Below are positions 1 through 8,078 of a DNA stretch of 64,000 nucleotides, one piece after another (within the stretch, counting starts at the first letter, position 1; each line of letters begins with the position of its first letter). Source of the DNA: Janibacter sp. HTCC2649 (GTDB lineage: Bacteria > Actinomycetota > Actinomycetes > Actinomycetales > Dermatophilaceae). The translations under genes were made by a program, and so were the position numbers. Under the pieces are notes generated by a model. The model searched no databases. It was not told the DNA's origin and worked only from the letters and a program-made list of their open reading frames with translations. The stretch lies in assembly GCF_000152705.1 (NCBI RefSeq), contig NZ_CH672413.1, forward strand, positions 1,959,978 to 2,023,977, in the 5' to 3' direction.

Positions 1-551
1 ATGGGCGGGTCCACGCCGTCTCGGCGAACCAACAGATCGGCCACGGCTTCGACGGACGGGGTCCGCAGCCGCACGTGCCGCGAGCGCGAGCGGATCGTGA
101 TGATGACGTCCTCGACCGAGGGCGCGCAGAGCATCCAGACGGTCCTCGGCGTGGGCTCTTCGAGGGCCTTGAGCAGGGCGTCGGCCGCGCGCTCGGTGAG
201 GCGGTCGGCGTCCTCGACGATGATGACCCGCCACGTGCCGACGGACGGGCGGTGGGCCGCGAGCGCGACGAGGTCACGGGCCTGCTCGACCTTGATCGAG
301 AGGCCCTCGGTGGCGATGAGGTCGACGTCGGCGTGGGTTCCGTCGGCAGCGGTCCGGCACTCGCGGCATTCGCCACACCCACCCGAGGGGCACTGCAGCG
401 CGGCCGCAAAGGCACGCGCCGCGACCGAACGGCCGGACCCCGGCGGACCGGTGAACAGCCAGGCGTGGGTCATCGAGGCCGGGTCCGTGACGGCCCGCGA
501 CAGGGTGGCGATGGCCGGGTCCTGTCCGATGACGTCACGCCAGACCGTCAT
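1..551 (-). CDS. holB: DNA polymerase III subunit delta' (C-terminus beyond window)
   Basis: Clamp-loader AAA+ subunit; as part of the tau/delta/delta' complex it loads the sliding clamp at the replication fork. The visible 183 residues begin MTVWRDVIGQDPAIATL. They contain the P-loop GPPGSGRS (residues 35-42, Arg in place of the usual Lys, as expected for a non-hydrolysing delta'), a zinc module with Cys54, 59, 62 and 65, and the Walker B-region stretch VIIVEDADRLTERAADALL followed by KALEEP. The ATG overlaps the tmk stop codon by four bases (ATGA), so the two are translationally coupled. The reading frame is open to base 1, so the collar domain lies outside. The tmk-holB pair is a common actinobacterial arrangement. 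Confidence 0.93.
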   Translation of the reverse strand, partial: MTVWRDVIGQDPAIATLSRAVTDPASMTHAWLFTGPPGSGRSVAARAFAAALQCPSGGCGECRECRTAADGTHADVDLIATEGLSIKVEQARDLVALAAHRPSVGTWRVIIVEDADRLTERAADALLKALEEPTPRTVWMLCAPSVEDVIITIRSRSRHVRLRTPSVEAVADLLVRRDGVDPP

Positions 552-1180
552 GCCGGCCCACCCTCGGCGAGGAGACCGGAGGACTCGAGGCGCCCCATGA
601 CGGCTGCGTGGATCTCGTCGGGTGGGGTCGTGCCGTCGACGACGAGGTAGCGCTCCGGCGACCCTTGCGCCATGGCGAGGAAGTGGTGACGGATCGCGTC
701 GTGGAAGGCGTCGGCCTCGGACTCGAGCCGGTCGTGGACCTCCCCACGACGACGTCGCCCCTCCTGCGCCGTGACGTCGACGATGACCGTGAGGTCGGGG
801 ACGAGGGAGCCGACCGCCCACATCTGCAGCTCGTGGACCTCGGACGCACCGAGGTCGCGCCCCGCGCCCTGGTAGGCGACAGCCGAGTCGGTGTAGCGGT
901 CGGTGATGACGACAGAGCCGCGGTCCATCGCCGGGCGGATGAGCTGGTCGACGTGGTGCGCCTTGTCTGCGGCAAAGAGCAGGGCTTCGGCCCGCGGTGA
1001 GACGTGGTCGCCGTGGAGTACGAGGTCACGGATCTGGGCACCCAGAGGCGTCCCCCCGGGCTGGCGGGTCACGACGACCTCGCGGCCCAAGGACTCCAGG
1101 GCAGCGGCCAGCAGACGCACCTGCGTCGACTTGCCCGCGCCGTCGCCGCCCTCGAAGGCGATGAAGAGTCCCTGTGTCAC
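548..1180 (-). CDS. tmk: thymidylate kinase
   Basis: Phosphorylates dTMP to dTDP with ATP, an essential step of dTTP synthesis in the cytosol. The protein is 210 aa, normal for the family. The P-loop FEGGDGAGKST is at residues 9-19, RQPGGTPLG is the dTMP-binding DR/PGGT region, DRYTDSAVAYQG is the signature motif, and GRRRRGEVHDRLE is the LID. I chose GTG at 1180 (VTQGLFIAFEGG) rather than the 23-residue upstream extension, because family members start a few residues before the P-loop and because a TAGGCT -10 box lies 7 nt upstream, which makes this a leaderless start. The gene overlaps holB by four bases. Confidence 0.95.
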   Translation of the reverse strand: MTQGLFIAFEGGDGAGKSTQVRLLAAALESLGREVVVTRQPGGTPLGAQIRDLVLHGDHVSPRAEALLFAADKAHHVDQLIRPAMDRGSVVITDRYTDSAVAYQGAGRDLGASEVHELQMWAVGSLVPDLTVIVDVTAQEGRRRRGEVHDRLESEADAFHDAIRHHFLAMAQGSPERYLVVDGTTPPDEIHAAVMGRLESSGLLAEGGPA

Positions 1181-1187
1181 GCGCCCG

Positions 1188-1193
1188 AGCCTA
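1188..1193 (-). promoter_or_regulatory. -10 box of leaderless tmk promoter
   Basis: Read on the minus strand the hexamer is TAGGCT (TANNNT), preceded by CC and followed by 7 nt and then the GTG of tmk. This spacing puts the transcription start at or beside the start codon. The same arrangement recurs at several other genes in the window. No clear -35 box is visible. Confidence 0.6.
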
Positions 1194-1270
1194 GGCGAGC
1201 CGGGAGACACCGACGCCTCGTGTGCCTCAGCGCGAGCCAGAGGTCGCACTGAGGCCCACGAGGCGAGGGG

Positions 1271-2032
1271 TCAGCGGGAGTGGCGGTCGGCGTTCGCGTG
1301 GATCGCGTCCCGCACATAGACCGCGAGGCCCGGCTGGATGTCCTCGTAGGTCTTCGTGAACCGCGGGTCGGCGACGTACATGTCGGCGAGGTTGCGGTGG
1401 AAGTCGTGGCTGAGGTCGTAGAACCACGTCTCGATGTGGACCCGCGCGGCCTCCGCGGCATCCATCGCTTCGGTCGAGTCCGCCGACAGTCCAGCCTTCA
1501 GCGCCGCGACGAAGGCGTCGTTGTTGGCGGCCGCCTCGGCCTTGACCTTCTCCCAGTCCGCGACCGTGTAGTTCTTGGTCCGGCCAGCCGACTGCTTCCA
1601 GGCGTCGGTCTCGCCCCAACGCTCCTGCGCCTCGGCCTGGTACTCGTCCTTGAACCCGTCGCCGAAGATCTCCTTGAGGTCCTCGCGGGTCGCCGGCTTG
1701 TCGTTCATCTCTCTCTCCAATGCTCGGTCGATCGCGTCGACGAGCCCGTGCAGCTCCTCGACCTTGGTCATGACCGCGTCGCGTTGGCGCCGAAGGTGCT
1801 CGAGGGTCGAGCCGTCACCACGGAGCAGGGCCGCCACCTCGTCGAGGGGCAGGTCCAGCCGCCGGTAGGTGACGATCGTCGCCAGTCGCTCCAGGTCCTC
1901 TGAGGTGTAGAGGCGATAGCCGGCACGGGTGCGCTCGGACGGGCTCAGGAGGCCGATCTCGTCGTAGTGGTGCAGCGTTCGCACCGTCACGCCGAAGGTT
2001 TCGGCCACCTGCCCCACCGTGAGCATCTCCAT
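1271..2032 (-). CDS. MerR-family regulator with TipAS-like effector domain
   Basis: Transcription activator of the TipAL/Mta/SkgA type. From the ATG at 2032 the protein is 253 aa, the length I recall for TipAL. The N-terminus MLTVGQVAETFGVTVRTLHH is the MerR winged helix. A coiled-coil dimerisation helix follows (about residues 75-115). The C-terminal TipAS-like domain ends with DLSHDFHRNLADMYVADPRF. The protein has no cysteine at all, so it cannot make the covalent thiostrepton adduct described for TipAL and is more like Mta/SkgA, whose TipAS pocket binds drugs non-covalently. MEML is chosen as start because the MerR domain begins immediately after it. The target gene is not evident in the window. 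Confidence 0.88.
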   Translation of the reverse strand: MEMLTVGQVAETFGVTVRTLHHYDEIGLLSPSERTRAGYRLYTSEDLERLATIVTYRRLDLPLDEVAALLRGDGSTLEHLRRQRDAVMTKVEELHGLVDAIDRALEREMNDKPATREDLKEIFGDGFKDEYQAEAQERWGETDAWKQSAGRTKNYTVADWEKVKAEAAANNDAFVAALKAGLSADSTEAMDAAEAARVHIETWFYDLSHDFHRNLADMYVADPRFTKTYEDIQPGLAVYVRDAIHANADRHSR

Positions 2033-2131
2033 GTCGCCAGTGTCTCGCGACCAAACACCTGAAGTTGCGGTCTGTGTTCTCACATGAGCAACCGTCCTGC
2101 CTCACGTCGCGTGAGGGTCAAGTCCCTTCCC

Positions 2132-2179
2132 TTGCGTCTGCGGATGCGGTTGCCAGAACGACCAGATGCACAGACGCAA
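2132..2179 (+). repeat. 48-bp palindromic repeat, copy 1
   Basis: The ends TTGCGTCTG and CAGACGCAA are perfectly complementary. It lies between the TetR stop codon and the MerR gene. It matches copy 2 (47266-47313, inverted) at about 41 of 48 positions and copy 3 (51543-51590, inverted) nearly as well, including the interior CGGATGCGG and TGCCAGA segments. Copy 4 (31235-31282) is more diverged. Confidence 0.7.
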
Positions 2180-2195
2180 CGGGGGTGGTGCAGGG

Positions 2196-2972
2196 TCAGG
2201 GTTGGCGGGGGCGGCGGGCTTCGAGGCCGTCGAGGGTGACGTCGAGGCCGAACTCGAACTCGGTCTGGTCGTCACAGAACCCCAGCGTCTCCTCGGGGCC
2301 GTCGACGTGGGCGGCATTCGCCAACATGGCCACGAGGTTGGGCACGAGCCCGGCCATTTGGGCGAGGACCTCTTCCGACGTGTCCTCGGCACCTTCGCCC
2401 GGATCGAAGAGCTCCTGGTTGAACCCGAGGACCCGGCTGCCAAGGGCGTGCAGGGCGTGGTGGGTGAGGTCGTGACCGAAGCCACCTGCCATGAGGATCG
2501 CCACGACCCCGTCGTAGTAGCGCACCACTTCAAGGCTCATCTGCGTGCGGCTCTGGAGCGCTGCCGGCATCCACTTGTGCCTGAGCATCACCTCACGGGC
2601 CGCGAGTGACCTGGAGCGCATTGCGCCCGCCCAGTCCTTCGTGGGATCGGGCAGGTCAAGCCCGGAGATCTCCGCGTTGAGCTCGGCGCCGACGTGCTCG
2701 ACCATCGCGTCGAGCAGCGCCTCCTTGTTGGCCACGTGGTTGTAGAGGGACATCGCCTCGACGCCGAGCTCGGTCCCGAGGCGTCGCATCGACACCGCGT
2801 CGAGTCCGGAGGTGTCGGCGAGCTTCACGGCGCGGCGGAGCACCCGGTCGCGGCTCAGCGGCCGGCGCGTGGGGCGAGCGGCGCCGTCGGCGCGGGCCGT
2901 TCCGGTCGTGCGTCGCGCGGTGTTCGTCACGGGTGTCCTCCTGTCGGTGGGCATCGTATCCGTTCGGGCCAT
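2196..2972 (-). CDS. TetR-family repressor (TetR_C-like)
   Basis: 258-aa regulator with a basic, probably disordered N-terminal 35 residues. The TetR helix-turn-helix follows (AVSMRRLGTELGVEAMSLYN, about residues 60-80), and then a C-terminal domain of the tetracycline-repressor type (MVEHVGAELNAEI onward). It is divergent from the oxidoreductase gene at 3055, and two palindromic operators lie in the 82-bp gap, so it most likely represses that operon and itself. ATG at 2970-2972 is used; the internal ATG at 2954 is an alternative that would leave more room for its own promoter. The ligand is unknown. Confidence 0.9.
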   Translation of the reverse strand: MARTDTMPTDRRTPVTNTARRTTGTARADGAARPTRRPLSRDRVLRRAVKLADTSGLDAVSMRRLGTELGVEAMSLYNHVANKEALLDAMVEHVGAELNAEISGLDLPDPTKDWAGAMRSRSLAAREVMLRHKWMPAALQSRTQMSLEVVRYYDGVVAILMAGGFGHDLTHHALHALGSRVLGFNQELFDPGEGAEDTSEEVLAQMAGLVPNLVAMLANAAHVDGPEETLGFCDDQTEFEFGLDVTLDGLEARRPRQP

Positions 2973-3001
2973 TGACGTACTTACACCGTAAGCCCTACCT
3001 T
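2972..3001 (+). promoter_or_regulatory. promoter of the oxidoreductase operon
   Basis: TTGACG at 2972-2977 fits a -35 box and TACCTT at 2996-3001 fits a -10 box, with an 18-bp spacer. The first TetR palindrome lies in the spacer and the second overlaps and follows the -10, which is a classical repression geometry. Confidence 0.5.
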
Positions 3002-3014
3002 ACAGCGTAAGTAG
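2977..3014. promoter_or_regulatory. tandem palindromic TetR operators
   Basis: Two perfect palindromes of the form CTTAC-N3-GTAAG lie at 2980-2992 (CTTACACCGTAAG) and 2999-3011 (CTTACAGCGTAAG), 19 bp centre to centre. The flanks TACTTAC and GTAAGTA make the whole block an imperfect inverted repeat. Placement between a TetR gene and a divergent operon supports cooperative binding of two dimers. Confidence 0.8.
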
Positions 3015-3054
3015 TCGGCGAACCCGCCGCCCACCCCGCACCAGGAGGTTCGTC

Positions 3055-4095
3055 ATGACTGACTCAACGCAGGCCCCCACCCGGGACCACGCGACCAACT
3101 CCCCCGTCCCCGCAACGATGCGGTCCGCGTTCCACGAGCGCTACGGCGCCCCCGAGGACGTCGTGTCCGTCCGCACCGTCCCCACCCCGAAGCCGGCCCC
3201 GGGCGAGGTCCTCGTCAGGGTCCGCGCTGCGTCGGTCAACGCCCTCGACTGGCACTACGTCACCGGCCTGCCGATGTTTGCCCGTCCGAGCCTCGGGCTG
3301 CGGCGCCCCAAGCGTCAGGTCCCCGGCGCTGACGCCTCCGGTGAGGTCGTCGCCCTCGGCGAGGGCGTCACCCGTCACGCCATAGGCGACCCGGTCTTCA
3401 GTGAGGTCGACGGCGGCGGGTTCGCCGAATATGTCATCGCACCGGAGGACTGGTGGCAGCCACTGCCCCAAGGCGTCTCCCACGAGCAGGCCACGACGCT
3501 CGGTGTCGCAGCCGAGACCGCCCTCCAAGGTCTGCGCGACTGGGGCAACCTGCACGAAGGACAGCGCGTTCTCATCGCTGGAGCTTCGGGTGGAGTCGGG
3601 AGCTTCGCCGTGCGCCTGGCCAAGCTCCTCGGCGCCAGCCACGTCACCGCCGTGTGCAGCACCCGCAACGTGGACGCCGCCCTGGCCGGTGGCGCAGACC
3701 GCGTCGTCGACTACACCCGCGAGGACGTGCGCGACCTCGGCGACCGGTTCGACGTCTTCTTCGACAATGCCGGCACGATGTCCCTGCGCGAGTGCCGCAA
3801 GCTGCTCGTCAAGGGCGGCACCTATGTCTCGATCACCGCCCCGAAGACCAAGTGGGTCAAGCCGATGCCACGCATGCTGAGCGTCCCGCTCCACTTCGCC
3901 CTCACCAGCGAGAGCGCGCCCGCCTTCAAGGTCGCGTCACGCAGCGCAACCGACCAGTCCTGGCTCGCCGCCCAGATCGCCGCCGGTCGCCTCGAACCCC
4001 TCATCGAACAGCGCTGGTCACTCGAGGACGCTCCCGAGGTCCTGCGCCGCCAGGGCGAGTTCCACGCGCAGGGCAAGTCCCTCGTCATCCCGTGA
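3055..4095 (+). CDS. NAD(P)-dependent alcohol dehydrogenase (MDR superfamily, quinone-oxidoreductase-like)
   Basis: 346-aa medium-chain reductase. The N-terminal GroES-like domain contains VRVRAASVNALDWHYVTG and PGADASGEVVALGEGV. The Rossmann domain carries GASGGVGSFAVRLAKLLGA (about residues 180-197). The MDR catalytic-zinc ligands (the GHE region) are absent, so it belongs to the zinc-free quinone reductase/enoyl reductase branch despite the usual alcohol dehydrogenase naming. An AGGAGG ribosome-binding site lies 7-8 nt before the ATG. It is first in a two-gene unit with the AroE-like gene (20-bp gap) and lies behind the paired TetR operators, so it is probably induced by the molecule the TetR protein senses. 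Confidence 0.88.
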   Translation: MTDSTQAPTRDHATNSPVPATMRSAFHERYGAPEDVVSVRTVPTPKPAPGEVLVRVRAASVNALDWHYVTGLPMFARPSLGLRRPKRQVPGADASGEVVALGEGVTRHAIGDPVFSEVDGGGFAEYVIAPEDWWQPLPQGVSHEQATTLGVAAETALQGLRDWGNLHEGQRVLIAGASGGVGSFAVRLAKLLGASHVTAVCSTRNVDAALAGGADRVVDYTREDVRDLGDRFDVFFDNAGTMSLRECRKLLVKGGTYVSITAPKTKWVKPMPRMLSVPLHFALTSESAPAFKVASRSATDQSWLAAQIAAGRLEPLIEQRWSLEDAPEVLRRQGEFHAQGKSLVIP

Positions 4096-4115
4096 GGACC
4101 GTGGGAGGGTGAGCC

Positions 4116-4970
<855 letters not shown>

Positions 4971-5057
4971 CGAATACCTGTACCGTCCTTGTCGTTCCCT
5001 CGTCGGAGCAGCGACGAATCCGCTGCACGAGGTGATCAGCAAAGGAACAGGTACGCC

Positions 5058-7886
5058 ATGAGTCCGACCAGCACGGGCCGCAAGCTCGTCATCGTCGAGT
5101 CACCCGCGAAGGCCAAGACCATCGCCGGATATCTCGGCCCCGACTGGATCGTTGAGGCGTCCGTCGGCCACATCCGCGACATCCCGACCCCGTCGGAGAT
5201 GCCCGCCGACATGAAGAAGGGCCCCTTCGGTCGCTTCGGGGTCGACGTCGACAACGACTTCGAGCCCTACTACGTCGTCGATGCGGACAAGAAGAAGAAG
5301 GTCGCCGAGCTCAAGAAGGCACTGAAGAGCTCTACTGAGTTGTATTTGGCCACAGATGAGGACCGCGAGGGCGAAGCCATCGCGTGGCACCTCCTCGAGA
5401 CCCTGCAGCCCAAGGTCCCGGTCAAGCGCATGGTCTTCCACGAGATCACCAAGGAAGCCATCCAGCGCGCCGCAGCCAACACCCGCGACCTCGACACGGC
5501 CCTCGTCGACGCGCAGGAGACCCGCCGCATCCTCGACCGTCTCTACGGCTACGAGATCTCGCCGGTCCTGTGGCGCAAGGTCAAGGCGGGCCTGTCCGCT
5601 GGCCGCGTCCAGTCGGTCACCACGCGCATGGTCGTCGAGCGTGAGCGTGAGCGCATGGCGTTCCGCAGCGCCAACTACTGGGACGTCGAGGGCGAGTTCA
5701 CGCCCGACGCCGCGTCTTCCGCCTTCACGGCTCGCCTCTCGCAGGTCGACGGCAAGCGCGTCGCCAGCGGTCGCGACTTCGGCGACGACGGCCGCCTCAA
5801 GGGCGAGGTCGCCCACCTCGACGAGGCTGCCGCGACCGGGATCGCCCACGCCGTCCTGGCCGCCGACGTCACGGTGACCAACGTCGCCGAGAAGCCCTAC
5901 ACCCGCCGCCCGAGCGCACCGTTCACGACGAGCACCCTGCAGCAGGAGGCCTCGCGCAAGCTGCGCCTCAGCTCCAAGAACGCGATGCGCGTCGCTCAGC
6001 GTCTCTACGAGAACGGCTACATCACCTACATGCGTACCGACAGCACCGCGCTGTCGCAGTCCGCCCTCACCGCCGCCCGCCAGCAGGCGCGCGACCTCTA
6101 CGGCGGCGACTACGTCCCCGACGCACCGCGCAACTACGCCAAGAAGGTCAAGAACGCGCAGGAGGCCCACGAGGCCATCCGCCCCGCCGGTGACCGTTTC
6201 CGCACGCCGGCCCAGGTCGCCGGCGAGATTCGCGGTGACGAATTCGCCCTCTACGAGCTGATTTGGAAGCGCACGATCGCCTCGCAGATGGCCGATGCGA
6301 AGGGTTCGACGGCCACCGTGAAGCTCGGCGCCACCCTTGATCGCGAGGCGCCCGCGGAGCAGGTCGAGTTCACCGCCAGCGGAACGGTCATCACGTTCCG
6401 AGGCTTCATGGCGGCATACGAAGAAGGCCGTGACGAACAGCGCAACGCGAACGCCGACGAGGAGCGTCGCCTCCCCCGCATGGGCGAGGGCACCGAGCTC
6501 AAGGTCATCCGCGCCGAGGCCGACGGTCACGACACGTCGCCGCCCGCCCGCTACACCGAGGCCACGCTGGTGAAAGCCATGGAGGAGAAGGGAATTGGTC
6601 GCCCGTCGACCTACGCCTCCACCATCGGCACCATCCAGGACCGCGGCTACGTGTCGAACCGCGGCAACGCGCTCGTGCCGTCCTGGCTCGCCTTCGCGGT
6701 GACGCGCCTCATGGAGGAGCACTTCACCCGACTCGTCGACTACGACTTCACCGCGTCGATGGAGGAGGACCTCGACCAGATCGCCAACGGTGACGCCCAG
6801 CGCGCGACCTGGCTCAAGCGCTTCTACTTCGGTGACGAAGCCACGTCGAGCGAAGGCCTGCGCGACCTCGTCGCGGACCTCGGCGACATCGACGCGCGCG
6901 CCATCTCGACGATCGACATCGGCGACGGCATCGTCGTGCGCGTCGGTCGCTACGGCCCCTACGTCGAGGAGGTCGCCCCCGCCGGTGTCGACCCCGTCAC
7001 CGGCGAAGTCACCGAGGCGTATGCCGGTGACTCCGCGTCCGAGGGCGACGCTCCTGCCGCTCCGCGTCGCGCCACGATCAACGACGACATCGCGCCCGAC
7101 GAGATGACGCCCGAGAAGGCCCGCGAGCTGCTCGCCACTGCCGCCGACGACGGTCGCGTGCTCGGCCAGGAGCCGGAGACCGGTCGCGACATCATCGCGA
7201 AGTCCGGGCGCTACGGTCCGTACGTCACCGAGGTCCTTCCCGAGGAGGTCGCCGCACTCAAGGGCAAGAACAAGGTGAAGCCGCGCACCGCGTCGCTCTT
7301 CAAGGACATGGACCTGGCGACTCTCGACCTCGACACCGCGCTCAAACTGCTGTCGCTTCCCCGCGTCGTCGGCCTCACGACCGACAAGGTCACGGGAGAG
7401 GACGGCAAGGAGTCCGAGAAGCAGGTGGAGATCACCGCGCAGAACGGTCGCTACGGTCCCTACCTCAAGAAGGGCACCGACTCGCGCTCGCTCGAAACCG
7501 AGCAGCAGCTCTTCGACATCACGCTCGAGCAGGCCGAGGCGATCTACGCCAAGCCCAAGGAGCGTGGCCGGGCTGCGGGCAAGCCGCCGCTCAAGGAGTT
7601 CGGCCCCGACCCCGTGTCGGGCAAGCCGGTCGTCGTCAAGGACGGCCGCTTCGGCGAGTACGTCACCGACGGCGAGACCAACACGACGCTTCGCCGCGAC
7701 GACGACCTCGAGACGATGACCGCTGCTCGCGCGTTCGAGATGCTCGCCGAGAAGCGCGCCAAGGGTCCGACGACTCGCAAGCGCGCCGCCAAGAAGACGG
7801 TGAAGAAGGCCGCCACCAAGAAGACGGCTGCCAAGAAGACCGCGGCCAAGAAGACGACGGCGAAGAAGGCCACCAAGAAGGCCTGA
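5058..7886 (+). CDS. topA: DNA topoisomerase I
   Basis: Type IA topoisomerase that relaxes negative supercoils. It is 942 aa from the ATG at 5058, which has AAAGGAAC as ribosome-binding site; the in-frame extension to 4989 has no support. The TOPRIM domain begins KLVIVESPAKAKTIAGYLG and contains ATDEDREGEAIAWHL. SAGRVQS and the active-site tyrosine in ITYMRTDSTAL (about residue 325) follow. Instead of tetracysteine zinc fingers the C-terminal part has four related modules (VGRYGPYVEE, SGRYGPYVTE, NGRYGPYLKK, DGRFGEYVTD) and ends in a lysine-alanine tail of KKTAAKK type, both typical of actinobacterial TopA. The tail binds DNA and helps processivity in studied relatives. Confidence 0.97.
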   Translation: MSPTSTGRKLVIVESPAKAKTIAGYLGPDWIVEASVGHIRDIPTPSEMPADMKKGPFGRFGVDVDNDFEPYYVVDADKKKKVAELKKALKSSTELYLATDEDREGEAIAWHLLETLQPKVPVKRMVFHEITKEAIQRAAANTRDLDTALVDAQETRRILDRLYGYEISPVLWRKVKAGLSAGRVQSVTTRMVVERERERMAFRSANYWDVEGEFTPDAASSAFTARLSQVDGKRVASGRDFGDDGRLKGEVAHLDEAAATGIAHAVLAADVTVTNVAEKPYTRRPSAPFTTSTLQQEASRKLRLSSKNAMRVAQRLYENGYITYMRTDSTALSQSALTAARQQARDLYGGDYVPDAPRNYAKKVKNAQEAHEAIRPAGDRFRTPAQVAGEIRGDEFALYELIWKRTIASQMADAKGSTATVKLGATLDREAPAEQVEFTASGTVITFRGFMAAYEEGRDEQRNANADEERRLPRMGEGTELKVIRAEADGHDTSPPARYTEATLVKAMEEKGIGRPSTYASTIGTIQDRGYVSNRGNALVPSWLAFAVTRLMEEHFTRLVDYDFTASMEEDLDQIANGDAQRATWLKRFYFGDEATSSEGLRDLVADLGDIDARAISTIDIGDGIVVRVGRYGPYVEEVAPAGVDPVTGEVTEAYAGDSASEGDAPAAPRRATINDDIAPDEMTPEKARELLATAADDGRVLGQEPETGRDIIAKSGRYGPYVTEVLPEEVAALKGKNKVKPRTASLFKDMDLATLDLDTALKLLSLPRVVGLTTDKVTGEDGKESEKQVEITAQNGRYGPYLKKGTDSRSLETEQQLFDITLEQAEAIYAKPKERGRAAGKPPLKEFGPDPVSGKPVVVKDGRFGEYVTDGETNTTLRRDDDLETMTAARAFEMLAEKRAKGPTTRKRAAKKTVKKAATKKTAAKKTAAKKTTAKKATKKA

Positions 7887-7902
7887 CCCCACCTCGGGCA
7901 TT

Positions 7903-7948
7903 CACACGGGGCCAGACGCGCGACACACCGCGCCTCTGGCCCCATGTG
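7903..7948 (+). terminator. hairpin terminator after topA
   Basis: The arms CACACGGGGCCAGA and TCTGGCCCCATGTG pair with one mismatch, extended inward by CGCG/CGCG. It starts 17 nt after the topA stop codon. There is no U-tract. Confidence 0.65.
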
Positions 7949-7998
7949 CAATGGCGGTGGCGAGTTCTCGCCACTGCGGCACGCCAGACGGGTGCGAC

Positions 7999-8057
7999 CG
8001 ACTACCCTGACGCTGCCGTGCCAAGGGGGCCGGCCGCTGCGGACGGGGTACGTCCGC
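7999..8057 (+). promoter_or_regulatory. conserved structured 5' leader, copy 1 (before FG-GAP protein 1)
   Basis: The 38 nt at 7999-8036 match 11851-11888 at 34 positions, including the uninterrupted core CTGACGCTGCCGTGCC followed by a G-run and CGGCCG. In both copies a hairpin follows (here GCGGACG-GGGTA-CGTCCGC, 8039-8057), then about 20 nt to the start codon. The hairpin stems differ in sequence but keep their pairing. A TANNNT box (TACCCT, 8003-8008) inside the repeat could also be a -10. It may be a shared promoter plus leader, or a cis-regulatory RNA. Confidence 0.5.
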
Positions 8058-8078
8058 CAGAACCAAAGGCCTGGCACG

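Noticed and set aside
4975-5053. TACCTGT...ACAGGTA inverted repeat around the topA leader
   Set aside because: Only 7 bp with a loop of about 65 nt; this is likely by chance and it overlaps the ribosome-binding site.
7770-7886. Lysine-codon repeats at the end of topA as a tandem repeat element
   Set aside because: They encode the normal Lys/Ala tail of actinobacterial TopA; no repeat-unit conservation beyond codon composition.
5100-7901. 933-codon frame antisense to topA
   Set aside because: All topoisomerase motifs are on the plus strand; the antisense product is low-complexity Leu/Gly/Val/Arg.
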